NCBI GenBank assembly: GCA_001775355.1
Contig: MEWM01000042.1
Location: forward strand, 1,533 to 7,594
Length of the DNA stretch: 6,062 nucleotides
Source of the DNA: a candidate division Zixibacteria bacterium RBG_16_43_9
Lineage (GTDB): Bacteria > Zixibacteria > MSB-5A5 > RBG-16-43-9
Direction: 5' to 3'
This document shows, one piece after another, positions 1 to 6,062 of this stretch (position 1 is its first letter; every line of letters starts with the position of its first letter). The notes under the pieces were generated by a model. It searched no databases. It was not told where the DNA came from and saw only the letters and a program-made list of their open reading frames with translations. The translations under genes and the position numbers were made by a program.

Positions 1-1
1 A

Positions 2-385
2 GTCTCGGTTACCACTTTCCCTTTTCCCGGCTTCCCTACAGACCTTCAGGCTTCTTTGATGACCTTAGCCAGCACAGCTTCAGGTTCAAGCTATATCAGA
101 GAAACCGTTTTTGAGGACAGGTTCACCCATGTGATGGAACTGATCAGGTTAGGAGCTGACATAAAGATCAGCGGCGATAAGGCTACAGTAAACGGAGTGC
201 CCAAATTGAAAGGCGCCTCGGTGATGGCATCAGACATCCGGGCAGGCGCAGCTTTAGTCATGGCTGGACTATCAGCCGAAGACCAGACAGAGGTGCTGAG
301 GGTTTATCATATAGACCGCGGGTATGAAAGGTTTGAAGAAAAGCTCTCCAGATTGGGGGCTGAGATAAAAAGGGTGAAAACTTAA
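2..385 (+). CDS. murA: UDP-N-acetylglucosamine 1-carboxyvinyltransferase, C-terminal part (5' end outside window)
   Basis: MurA transfers enolpyruvate from phosphoenolpyruvate to UDP-N-acetylglucosamine, the first committed step of peptidoglycan synthesis, in the cytoplasm. The reading frame is open from base 2 and gives 127 residues, about the last third of a protein normally near 420 residues. Visible family landmarks, in order, are PGFPTDLQA (the Asp at bases 41-43 matches the Asp305 region of E. coli MurA), the stretch [14 protein letters not shown], the [11 protein letters not shown] segment, and the C-terminal [13 protein letters not shown], whose Arg at bases 317-319 corresponds to E. 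coli Arg397. The protein ends close to the usual C-terminus, so nothing is lost at the 3' end. An apparent TTG/ATG start at 56-61 is internal and not a true start. The next gene begins 16 bases downstream on the same strand with no terminator between, which suggests co-transcription. The homologous enzyme AroA is excluded by the RGYER ending. Confidence 0.96.
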   Translation, partial: VSVTTFPFPGFPTDLQASLMTLASTASGSSYIRETVFEDRFTHVMELIRLGADIKISGDKATVNGVPKLKGASVMASDIRAGAALVMAGLSAEDQTEVLRVYHIDRGYERFEEKLSRLGAEIKRVKT

Positions 386-401
386 AATCAAAGGTTAAGT
401 T

Positions 402-3400
402 ATGTTTAAGAAAATGATAGTAATTCTTCTGGCAGGGGTGTTCATTTTTTGTTTTACAGCTTCATCTTCCCAGGGTCAGGGTGAGGGTTTGAATTTTGGC
501 AAGAACAAGGTCCAGTACCAGTATTTTACCTGGTATTACATCCAGAGCGAGCATTATGACATCTACTATTACGATTTAGGTCTTCACATAGCGGAGTTTG
601 CTGCCAAAACCCTGGAGGAGGCTACGCCTCGTCTGGAAAAGATCTTCAATTATCAAACCAAGAAAAGGATCCCTATAATTCTATATAATTCCCCTAATAC
701 TTTTCAACAAACCAACGTCATCAGCGAGCTGATTGAGGAGAACGTGGGCGGGTTTACCGAAGCCTTCAAGAACCGGGTGGTGATCCCCTTTGACGGTTCA
801 TATGAGCATTTCAGGCACGTGCTTACCCATGAGCTGACCCATGCGTTTACTTTCGACCTGCTCTACGGCAACCTGGTGGGGAATTTATTGAGCGCCGAAT
901 ATGTCCAGGAACCCCTGTGGTTCGCAGAAGGGTTCGCTGAGTATTTCTCCCGGGGAGGTATGGACATTGAAGGGGATATGATCTTGCGCGATGGTTCGGT
1001 GAACGGCTACCTTATTCCCTTGGAATTAGCCGGGGGATTCCTGGTATATAAAGAAGGGCAATCTGCAATTCAATATATAATCAAGAAATACGGCCAGGAA
1101 AAAATTGCCGAGATTTTGCACCAGGCTAAAAGCAAACGCTCTTTTGAAAAGAGCCTCAAATCTGCCATCGGTCTGGACGAAAGGGGACTGGATGAGGAGT
1201 GGATGAAAGATCTAAAGAGAGAGTACTGGCCAGAGATAGCTTTGAGACAGGAACCCAAGGATTTTGCCAAACAGTTGACTAACCATCAGAAAGATGGTTC
1301 TTATCTGAATGAGAAACCAGCCTTCTCGCCCCAGGGAGACAGAATAGCTATCTTCTCCGATCGCAAGGACTATACCGAGATCTACATAATCTCGGCTATC
1401 GATGGTAAAGTGATAGATAAGGTGGTAAAAGGGGAAAGATCAGGGGATCTGGAATCTCTCCACTCCTACGTAAGCGGACTGTCCTGGTCTCCAGATGGCA
1501 GGGATATCACCTTTGTATCCAAGAGCCACGGAAAAGATGTTCTGTGTCTGGTAGACGTAAGAAAGAAAAAAATTTACAGGAAATTCAAGTTTAACTTGGA
1601 ATCGCTCTTATCTCCAGCCTGGTCCCCGGATGGTGAAAAGATAGTATTCACGGGTGTGATGGAAGGGAGGTCCGATCTTTACGCAACAGACATTAAAACG
1701 GGAACCCTGCAAAAATTGACGGATGACGATTATGATGACCGGGATGCAGCCTGGAGTCCAGATGGCAAGACCATAGCTTTCTCCTCGGATCGTCCTTTAG
1801 GTGTAAGAAATGATTCCACATATACCTATGGTCATTACAACATCTTCCTCTTGGACCCGGTTACCAGGGAGATAAAGCCTTTCACTCAGGGAGGGGAGGA
1901 TAATCTCTCACCTAACTTCTCTTCTGATGGCAAAAGGATTTGTTTCAGCTCGACCCGCAACGGCATAAGCAACCTCTATATTCAGGACCTGGACAGTTTG
2001 AAAACCTATGCTTTGACCAATGTATTGACTGGCTGTTTCACGCCATCCTGGTCCAAAGATGGGGAGATGATTGCTTTTACTTCTTTTTATAAAGGTGGCT
2101 GGGATATATTCATTCTCAAAAACATAAAACCGGTTACAGAGAACGGCGCACCTTTAGTAAAAACTGCCTTAATCTTAGGAAAAGAAAAAGCGGCAGAGGC
2201 TTCTGCGGACACCACGCAGAAAAAAACTGAGCTAAAAGAAGAAAAGAAGCTGGATTTAAGTTATTATGTGTTCAAAAGCACTGAGGACAAACTGGATTCG
2301 CTTGCCAAGCCTTTGACCCCAGCAGAAAAAGAGACCCTTATCACTAAGCTTCTTCCCGGAGAATACTCACCGAAAAAATACAAACTCAAATTTACCCCGG
2401 ACATAATCTCAGGAAACATTGGATACAACACTTTCTTCGGGTTCCAGGGACAGTCTTTTCTGGCGGTCAGCGATCTGATGGGGAATCATAACTTCTTTTT
2501 AGCCACAGACCTTTTCAATACCATTGACCAGAGTAATTTCCAGCTTCTCTATTTTTACCTGCCCCGGAGGATCGATTACGGAGTAGGGATCTTTCACACC
2601 AAGTATTTTTACGTCGACAACATAGACCGGCTTTTCTCTGATAGGTTCTATGGAATTACCGGGCTTTTGTCCAGACCGTTTAATAAGTTCAGCCGCATAG
2701 ACCTTAACGCGACGCATCTTTCCATTGACCGGGTGTATTATGATCCCAATCCGCAGAGTATATTTGAAGATAAAAGCATAAAGGTTCTTTTGACCAGTCT
2801 CTCCTGGGTTCAGGATAACGTTCTCTGGGGGATAACCGGGCCTGTAAATGGCAGAAGAAGCATCTTCGCTTTCGAATGGTCCCCTGACCTGACTGACAGA
2901 AGCGTCCCATTCACTTCTCTGTGGATGGATTACAGAAGGTATATGCATTTCGGCAAGAACAGATTTGGATTTGCCTTCCGTCTCACCGCAGGCAGAAGCG
3001 ACGGTAAACAGCCGCGGCATTTCTACTTGGGCGGGGTCTCCAACTGGATAGGTCCTCAATTAGCCACCCGGGATATCTACACTCCGAAGAGCCTTTATTT
3101 CTCGAGCATCGTCACCCCCCTGCGGGGATACGAGTATTTTGAGATCATAGGAACAAGATACACTTTGGCAAACTTCGAATTCAGGTATCCTTTTATTGAT
3201 GATTTATCGATGACGATTCCTCCCTTAAGATTGAGATATATCACTGGCGCAATGTTTCTGGACCTGGGAAGTGCCTGGACCAATACTAAGACCTGGCAGG
3301 GAGGAACCTCTAAGGGAGGGAGTTCCAGGTTAAAAGACATCAAAGCTGGATTCGGGTTTGGGGCAAGGATAAATTTAGGTATTTTCGTGCTGCGGTATGA

Positions 3401-3476
3401 TGCGGGCTGGAAAACGGACTTCGCTGACGTCTCGGCTAAGCCGATTCACTATTTTTCCCTTGGCGCGGAGTTTTAG
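402..3476 (+). CDS. Secreted peptidase MA-like metallohydrolase / TolB-like propeller / Omp85-type outer-membrane barrel fusion
   Basis: A 1024-residue envelope protein with three modules. Residues 1 to about 23 form a signal peptide (Lys3-Lys4, hydrophobic 5-19) without a lipobox. Residues about 30-290 resemble the peptidase MA family: His143-Glu-Leu-Thr-His147 is a zinc HExxH motif, and WFAEGFAEY (173-181) supplies a likely third ligand at Glu176. Six PD40/WD40-like repeats with WSPDG-type cores start near 306, 360, 405, 449, 504 and 548, enough for a complete six-bladed propeller like that of TolB. A charged, Lys/Glu-rich linker (593-618) leads to a barrel from about 660 to 1024. This has the Omp85 LRGY motif (907-910), late strands such as MFLDLGSAW and GFGFGARINLG, and a terminal Phe typical of BAM-recognised barrels. 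I see no POTRA repeats. Inference: the protease and propeller sit in the periplasm, anchored by the barrel, but the substrate is unknown. The start has a modest AAAGG Shine-Dalgarno 7-8 bases upstream and follows murA closely. Confidence 0.9.
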   Translation: MFKKMIVILLAGVFIFCFTASSSQGQGEGLNFGKNKVQYQYFTWYYIQSEHYDIYYYDLGLHIAEFAAKTLEEATPRLEKIFNYQTKKRIPIILYNSPNTFQQTNVISELIEENVGGFTEAFKNRVVIPFDGSYEHFRHVLTHELTHAFTFDLLYGNLVGNLLSAEYVQEPLWFAEGFAEYFSRGGMDIEGDMILRDGSVNGYLIPLELAGGFLVYKEGQSAIQYIIKKYGQEKIAEILHQAKSKRSFEKSLKSAIGLDERGLDEEWMKDLKREYWPEIALRQEPKDFAKQLTNHQKDGSYLNEKPAFSPQGDRIAIFSDRKDYTEIYIISAIDGKVIDKVVKGERSGDLESLHSYVSGLSWSPDGRDITFVSKSHGKDVLCLVDVRKKKIYRKFKFNLESLLSPAWSPDGEKIVFTGVMEGRSDLYATDIKTGTLQKLTDDDYDDRDAAWSPDGKTIAFSSDRPLGVRNDSTYTYGHYNIFLLDPVTREIKPFTQGGEDNLSPNFSSDGKRICFSSTRNGISNLYIQDLDSLKTYALTNVLTGCFTPSWSKDGEMIAFTSFYKGGWDIFILKNIKPVTENGAPLVKTALILGKEKAAEASADTTQKKTELKEEKKLDLSYYVFKSTEDKLDSLAKPLTPAEKETLITKLLPGEYSPKKYKLKFTPDIISGNIGYNTFFGFQGQSFLAVSDLMGNHNFFLATDLFNTIDQSNFQLLYFYLPRRIDYGVGIFHTKYFYVDNIDRLFSDRFYGITGLLSRPFNKFSRIDLNATHLSIDRVYYDPNPQSIFEDKSIKVLLTSLSWVQDNVLWGITGPVNGRRSIFAFEWSPDLTDRSVPFTSLWMDYRRYMHFGKNRFGFAFRLTAGRSDGKQPRHFYLGGVSNWIGPQLATRDIYTPKSLYFSSIVTPLRGYEYFEIIGTRYTLANFEFRYPFIDDLSMTIPPLRLRYITGAMFLDLGSAWTNTKTWQGGTSKGGSSRLKDIKAGFGFGARINLGIFVLRYDAGWKTDFADVSAKPIHYFSLGAEF

Positions 3477-3481
3477 AGCTC

Positions 3482-3512
3482 AAAAAAAAGACCCGCTCAA
3501 GTAAAGCCGGTC
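3482..3512 (-). terminator. Intrinsic terminator of the small minus-strand gene
   Basis: Read on the minus strand, GACCGGC (3512-3506) and GCGGGTC (3496-3490) form a short GC-rich stem: four pairs, one G-G mismatch and two more pairs around a 9-base loop. Eight consecutive T follow directly (3489-3482). It lies about 30 bases past the stop of the minus-strand gene ending at 3542, which fits rho-independent termination. On the plus strand only a weak T-run (TTGTTT) follows the stem, so termination of the barrel-protein transcript here would be inefficient at best. Confidence 0.7.
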
Positions 3513-3541
3513 AGTTGTTTCGAGATAAGTTTAAATCTTTT

Positions 3542-3802
3542 TCATTTGTTTCTGACTGTCTGGTTTCTGCTACCGTTGTTTCCTCTCCGCAATGATAACT
3601 TTCTTATTCTTCTATCCAATTTACTTTTTTTGTATTCCTCAACTTCAGAAGATGAATAGACTTTGATACCGTATTCATCTAATAATTTTTCTTTAGCTTT
3701 TAAATTCCCTTTGACCGCTTTTTTTAACAGGATGTCTATTTTATGTCTCCTTGCGGTTAATTCCTGCTTGGTAGGGAACTCAAGATTGGTTGTGGCTGAC
3801 AT
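3542..3802 (-). CDS. Small basic protein of unknown function (86 aa)
   Basis: I do not recognise this protein. The ATG at 3802-3800 is preceded by GAGGTGAT about 9 bases upstream, a good ribosome binding site that supports both the gene and this start. The protein is strongly basic: 23 of 86 residues are Lys or Arg. Residues about 11-43 look helical and amphipathic (ELTARRHKIDILLKKAVKGN, then KAKEKLLDEYG), followed by IKVYSSSEVEEYKK and a basic, probably disordered tail (residues 58-86). There is no signal peptide or membrane segment, so it is likely cytoplasmic. It stands alone, convergent to the barrel-protein gene, with its own candidate promoter and terminator. The charge would suit nucleic-acid or ribosome binding, but that is only inference. 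No partner gene suggests a toxin-antitoxin pair. Confidence 0.68.
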   Translation of the reverse strand: MSATTNLEFPTKQELTARRHKIDILLKKAVKGNLKAKEKLLDEYGIKVYSSSEVEEYKKSKLDRRIRKLSLRRGNNGSRNQTVRNK

Positions 3803-3880
3803 TGTCTGAGAATCACCTCTTTAACTTATTTATTAACAAAGAGTTATACAAATAGCTTAAAATAATCGTTTCACAACATA

Positions 3881-3910
3881 TTTATACGTAAGTAAATAAG
3901 GTTTTGTTAA
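3881..3910 (-). promoter_or_regulatory. Candidate sigma70-type promoter for the 86-aa gene
   Basis: On the minus strand, TTAACA (3910-3905) and TATAAA (3886-3881) are separated by 18 bases; each differs from the TTGACA and TATAAT consensus at one position. Transcription would begin near 3874, leaving a leader of roughly 70 bases before the ATG at 3802. The region is AT-rich, so chance matches are common and this is moderate evidence only. Confidence 0.42.
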
Positions 3911-4036
3911 GTTTTTTATCCTGAAAAAGAGGTTGAAATTATTCCAGTATCATATTGCGAATCAACAAGTTGGGTTTGTGGCTTAAAAGGAGCTTAAAAA
4001 ACTATTGAATTTCTTTTGGATGGGGCATGCTCACTC

Positions 4037-4077
4037 TACTACTCATAGAACTTGAAACACTATCGATATGAGTGGTA
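4037..4077. repeat. Inverted repeat, 11-bp arms with a 19-base loop
   Basis: The arms TACTACTCATA (4037-4047) and TATGAGTGGTA (4067-4077) pair over 11 positions with one G-T wobble, enclosing a 19-base loop. There is no T-run afterwards, so it is not an intrinsic terminator. A loose promoter-like pair, TTGAAA (4052-4057) and TATTAA (4076-4081) with 18 bases between, overlaps it. It could be an operator in front of the former dockerin-type gene, an RNA hairpin, or chance. Confidence 0.4.
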
Positions 4078-4092
4078 TTAAACAACCCATAA

Positions 4093-4242
4093 TTGGATAC
4101 TATGTTCTCCTATACCTGGCTGTATTATTGCGACACTAATGGTGATTGCCAGGTTACAGTTTCGGACGTGGTTTATCTGGTCAACTACCTGTTCAAAGGT
4201 GGACCTCCAGCCATCTTTGTTGCTGGTGCCAAGCCTTTATAA
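4093..4242 (+). pseudogene. Remnant of a dockerin type I-like module
   Basis: The frame is open from 4093 to TAA at 4242. It encodes about 46 residues from an ATG at 4102, containing DTNGDCQVTVSD followed by VVYLVNYLFKGGPP. This matches a dockerin repeat: an EF-hand-like calcium loop with Asp/Asn at positions 1, 3, 5 and 12, then the helix ending LFKGGPP. Such modules usually come as a pair of repeats at the C-terminus of long secreted proteins. Here only one repeat remains, it has no signal peptide, no ribosome binding site precedes the ATG, and a stop lies just upstream at 4090-4092. After GGPP the sequence drifts into AIFVAGAKPL before the stop. I read it as the decayed tail of a larger secreted-protein gene or a fragment left by a rearrangement. 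A tiny functional ORF is less likely. Confidence 0.72.
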
Positions 4243-4275
4243 GCGGGCAATTTGAGGTTGGATGGTAATTTAAGC

Positions 4276-4307
4276 TAAGGGATTCCATCGTACGATGGAG
4301 TCCCTTA
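4276..4307. repeat. Near-perfect 32-base palindrome, possible terminator
   Basis: Bases 4276-4291 are the reverse complement of 4292-4307 apart from a single G-T wobble (4283 with 4300). The arms read TAAGGGATTCCATCGT and ACGATGGAGTCCCTTA, and the inner 14 bases are exactly palindromic. A transcript would fold into a very stable hairpin. It lies 33 bases after the dockerin-remnant stop and is followed by ACTATTTTG, a weak T-run, so it may be that lost gene's terminator on the plus strand. The minus strand has no T-run after it. A dispersed repeat or a protein-binding site remain alternatives. Confidence 0.75.
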
Positions 4308-4327
4308 ACTATTTTGAGAAAAAATGT

Positions 4328-4353
4328 TAGGGACACGGAGTGCCGCGTCTCTA
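4328..4353. repeat. Short imperfect palindrome resembling dispersed REP/MITE-type repeats
   Basis: TAGGGACACGG (4328-4338) pairs with CCGCGTCTCTA (4343-4353) across an AGTG loop, with one G-T wobble and one A-C mismatch in 11 positions. It is GC-rich within an AT-rich spacer. From memory, palindromes of the general form GTAGAGACG...CGTCTCTAC are scattered between genes in cyanobacteria and several other phyla, and this copy looks like a diverged member of that style. Only one copy is visible here, so membership of a repeat family is inference. It begins 20 bases after the 4276-4307 palindrome. Confidence 0.5.
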
Positions 4354-4489
4354 CTTATTCTGGTAAAGATACTTAGAAATAAGCTTATACAAAAATCATA
4401 AACATAAGCTGTAAATCCAACCTGTACTCAAAACAAGTTACATACGTGTACACAGGTTCAAGGCGAAGAGTCTCCAGAGAGGATTTCAT

Positions 4490-4517
4490 TTGACATTGAG
4501 CGACTGATAGATATATT
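4490..4517 (+). promoter_or_regulatory. purL promoter (sigma70-type)
   Basis: A perfect -35 TTGACA (4490-4495) and a -10 TATATT (4512-4517, one mismatch to TATAAT) are separated by 16 bases. Transcription would start near 4524, about 25 bases before the purL ATG. That leader is too short to hold a purine or other riboswitch, so any control of purL is likely to act on initiation. I see no clear PurR-type operator around it. Confidence 0.72.
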
Positions 4518-4549
4518 TAAGATTCAGCGCAAATCTCAGGAGATCAAAG

Positions 4550-6062
4550 ATGAAAGAACCTAAAGTGACTCTAAAATTAGCCAAAGAGCACGGGCTTTTA
4601 AAAGAAGAATACGAGAAGATAAAAAAGATCTTAGGTCGAAACCCTACCTACACCGAGCTTGGAATCTACTCGGTGATGTGGTCCGAGCACTGCAGTTATA
4701 AAAATTCGATTGCCCAGGTGAAGACTTTCCCGCGAGAAGGGAAAAATCTGTTAGCCAAGGCAGGTGAGGAAAATGCCGGTGCAGTTGACATCGGGGATGG
4801 CTTAGCAGTGGTCTTCAAGATCGAAAGCCATAACCATCCTTCAGCAGTTGAGCCATATCAGGGTGCAGCCACCGGGGTTGGCGGGATACTCAGAGATATC
4901 TTCTGTATGGGTGCCAGACCGATTGCCTCTTTAGATTCCTTAAGATTTGGCGAGCTTTCCAATTCACGGGTGAGGTATCTTTTCGACGGGGTGATAAGAG
5001 GAGTAGGAGATTACGGCAACTGCTTTGGAGTCCCTACAGTGGCTGGGGAGATCTATTTTGACGAATCGTATACCGGTAACCCGCTGGTTAACTGCATGGC
5101 TGTGGGGATTGTCAAACCGAAAGAGATGGCAAGTGCAAAAGCTTATGGAGCCGGGAACCCGGTTCTTCTGGTCGGTGCTTCAACAGGCAGGGACGGCATT
5201 CATGGGGTAACATTTGCATCTGAGGAGATAAGCGAGAAATCGCAGAAGAAAAGACCCTCGGTGCAGATAGGGGACCCGTTTATGGAAAAGCTGCTTCTGG
5301 AAGCATCCTTAGAGATAATCAAAGCTGGTCTTTTAGTCGGGATTCAGGATTTAGGAGGAGCAGGACTTTCCTGTGCCACTTCAGAAACCTCTGCCCGGGG
5401 CAAAAGCGGAATGGAGATCGATGTTTCCTTAGCCCCCTTACGGGAAAAAGGGATGATACCTTATGAGATAATGATCTCGGAATCGCAGGAAAGGATGTTA
5501 GTCATCGCTAAAAAGGGTAAGGAAAAGGAGGTTCAAAAGATATTTTCCAAATGGGGGCTTAATTCGTCTTTAATCGGATATGTAACCGACGATAAGATGC
5601 TGAGAGTAAAAAATAAAGGGAAAGTCGTGGCGGAAATACCGGCTGATTCATTGGTCTTAGGAGGTGGAGCGCCGGTTTATATTCGAGAAAAGAAAAAACC
5701 AAACTATCTGTCCGGGACTGCAAAATTAGATCTTTCCAGAATAAAAATCCCTGCGGATCTGAATGAGGTTCTGCTGAAACTTATTAGCTCTCCGAATATT
5801 GCCAGCAAAAGGTGGGTCTATGAACAGTATGATACTATGGTAAGAACCGGGACTGCAGTCGGACCCGGCTCAGATGCCGCAGTTATCCGCCTGCGAAAGA
5901 CAAATAAGGCTCTGGCAATGACCACAGACTGCAACGGCAGGTATTGTTATCTCGATCCCAGAATGGGAGGAAGAATTGCAGTAGCTGAAGCGGCAAGAAA
6001 TTTAGTCTGCTCAGGCGCACTTCCTTTAGCCATAACCAACTGCTTAAACTTCGGGAATCCCT
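4550..6062 (+). CDS. purL: Phosphoribosylformylglycinamidine synthase subunit PurL (3' end outside window)
   Basis: PurL catalyses the ATP-dependent amination of FGAR to FGAM in de novo purine synthesis, working in the cytoplasm with the glutaminase PurQ and with PurS. The ATG at 4550 follows AGGAGA with a 6-base gap. The frame stays open to the window edge, giving 504 codons of a protein usually about 730-770 residues in the small PurL class. The N-terminus begins directly with the FGAM-synthase core, as in Bacillus and Thermotoga PurL, and not with the long extension of proteobacterial PurL. Key motifs are WSEHCSYK (His47, equivalent to T. maritima His32), [10 protein letters not shown] (His94, equivalent to His72), [29 protein letters not shown] (GDPF at 241-244), ESQER (311-315), and, near the edge, [13 protein letters not shown] and TNCLNFGNP. 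The sequence is close to B. subtilis PurL throughout. No purQ or purS is seen upstream, so they must be downstream or elsewhere. Confidence 0.97.
   Translation, partial: MKEPKVTLKLAKEHGLLKEEYEKIKKILGRNPTYTELGIYSVMWSEHCSYKNSIAQVKTFPREGKNLLAKAGEENAGAVDIGDGLAVVFKIESHNHPSAVEPYQGAATGVGGILRDIFCMGARPIASLDSLRFGELSNSRVRYLFDGVIRGVGDYGNCFGVPTVAGEIYFDESYTGNPLVNCMAVGIVKPKEMASAKAYGAGNPVLLVGASTGRDGIHGVTFASEEISEKSQKKRPSVQIGDPFMEKLLLEASLEIIKAGLLVGIQDLGGAGLSCATSETSARGKSGMEIDVSLAPLREKGMIPYEIMISESQERMLVIAKKGKEKEVQKIFSKWGLNSSLIGYVTDDKMLRVKNKGKVVAEIPADSLVLGGGAPVYIREKKKPNYLSGTAKLDLSRIKIPADLNEVLLKLISSPNIASKRWVYEQYDTMVRTGTAVGPGSDAAVIRLRKTNKALAMTTDCNGRYCYLDPRMGGRIAVAEAARNLVCSGALPLAITNCLNFGNP

Larger units (their letters stand above)
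3803..4549. other. Gene-poor stretch of about 750 bases with decay remnants and repeats
   Basis: No intact gene is visible on either strand between the small minus-strand gene and purL. The first 300 bases are markedly AT-rich and frequently stopped in all frames. Within the stretch I can support a minus-strand promoter candidate near 3881-3910, an inverted repeat at 4037-4077, a dockerin-like coding remnant at 4093-4242, palindromes at 4276-4307 and 4328-4353, and the purL promoter at 4490-4517. I see no tRNA, transposase fragment or CRISPR-like array. Bases 3911-4036 hold nothing I can name beyond a short direct repeat, GCTTAAAA twice, near 3980-4000. Confidence 0.75.

Noticed and set aside
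1070..1270. Minus-strand open frame of 66 codons inside the barrel-protein gene
   Set aside because: It lies wholly antisense to a strongly supported domain-bearing gene, shows no recognisable motif, and is best explained as a shadow frame.
2499..3059. Minus-strand open frame of 186 codons, and a smaller one nested at 2704-2910
   Set aside because: Both are antisense to the Omp85-like barrel. The plus-strand frame has clear barrel strands and the LRGY region, while the antisense products have no motif.
3095..3343. Minus-strand open frame of 82 codons over the end of the barrel gene
   Set aside because: It is antisense to the conserved last barrel strands and has no supporting signal.
3980..4050. 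Possible small ORF after an AAGGAG sequence in the spacer
   Set aside because: The only reading frame starts with TTG, runs for 16 codons and shows no recognisable composition.
4419..4458. AACCTGT / ACAGGTT inverted repeat with 26-base loop
   Set aside because: Seven-base arms with a long unpaired loop are expected by chance in several hundred bases. There is no T-run or other supporting context.
4524..4549. Purine riboswitch or leader attenuator ahead of purL
   Set aside because: The leader from the predicted transcription start to the ATG is only about 25 bases, too short for any known riboswitch, and no fitting hairpin is present.
3803..4549. CRISPR array or tRNA gene in the long spacer
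   Set aside because: There are no regularly spaced direct repeats and no cloverleaf-compatible stems with a TTCGA-type arm. The repeats present are unrelated palindromes.
5025..5210. Plus-strand open frame of 61 codons inside purL
   Set aside because: It is out of frame within a region that encodes well-conserved PurL motifs, including GRDGIHG.

Overview
The window looks like chromosomal DNA of a Gram-negative (diderm) bacterium. The evidence is a large outer-membrane beta-barrel protein ending in phenylalanine, a MurA peptidoglycan enzyme, and standard bacterial promoters and Shine-Dalgarno sites. The N-terminal metalloprotease style (SEHYDIYYY, FQQTNV, GGFTEAFKNRVV), the dockerin-like remnant ending LFKGGPP, and frequent AGA/AGG/ATA/TTA codons recall uncultured FCB-group candidate phyla such as Zixibacteria. 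That placement rests on memory of similar sequences and is tentative.

Layout. From 1 to 385 lies the 3' end of murA (+). After 16 bases, probably in the same transcript, comes a 1024-residue secreted protein (402-3476, +). It joins a zinc-metallopeptidase domain (HELTH), a six-repeat TolB-like propeller and an Omp85/BamA-type barrel. A small convergent gene of unknown function (3542-3802, -) has its own candidate promoter (3881-3910) and an intrinsic terminator (3482-3512). The rest of the gap, up to 4549, holds no intact gene. It contains an inverted repeat (4037-4077), a decayed dockerin-module fragment (4093-4242), a long near-perfect palindrome (4276-4307) and a second shorter palindrome (4328-4353). 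A strong sigma70-type promoter (4490-4517) then drives purL, whose first 504 codons (4550-6062) are present before the window ends.

How the genes relate. murA and the barrel protein both serve the cell envelope and appear to form one unit. purL is an independent housekeeping purine-biosynthesis gene. The segment between them looks like a site of gene decay and repeat accumulation. I see no CRISPR array, tRNA, rRNA, intact transposase or defence system. The most unusual item is the three-part outer-membrane protein, whose general architecture I believe is seen in related candidate phyla but whose function is, to my knowledge, unestablished.
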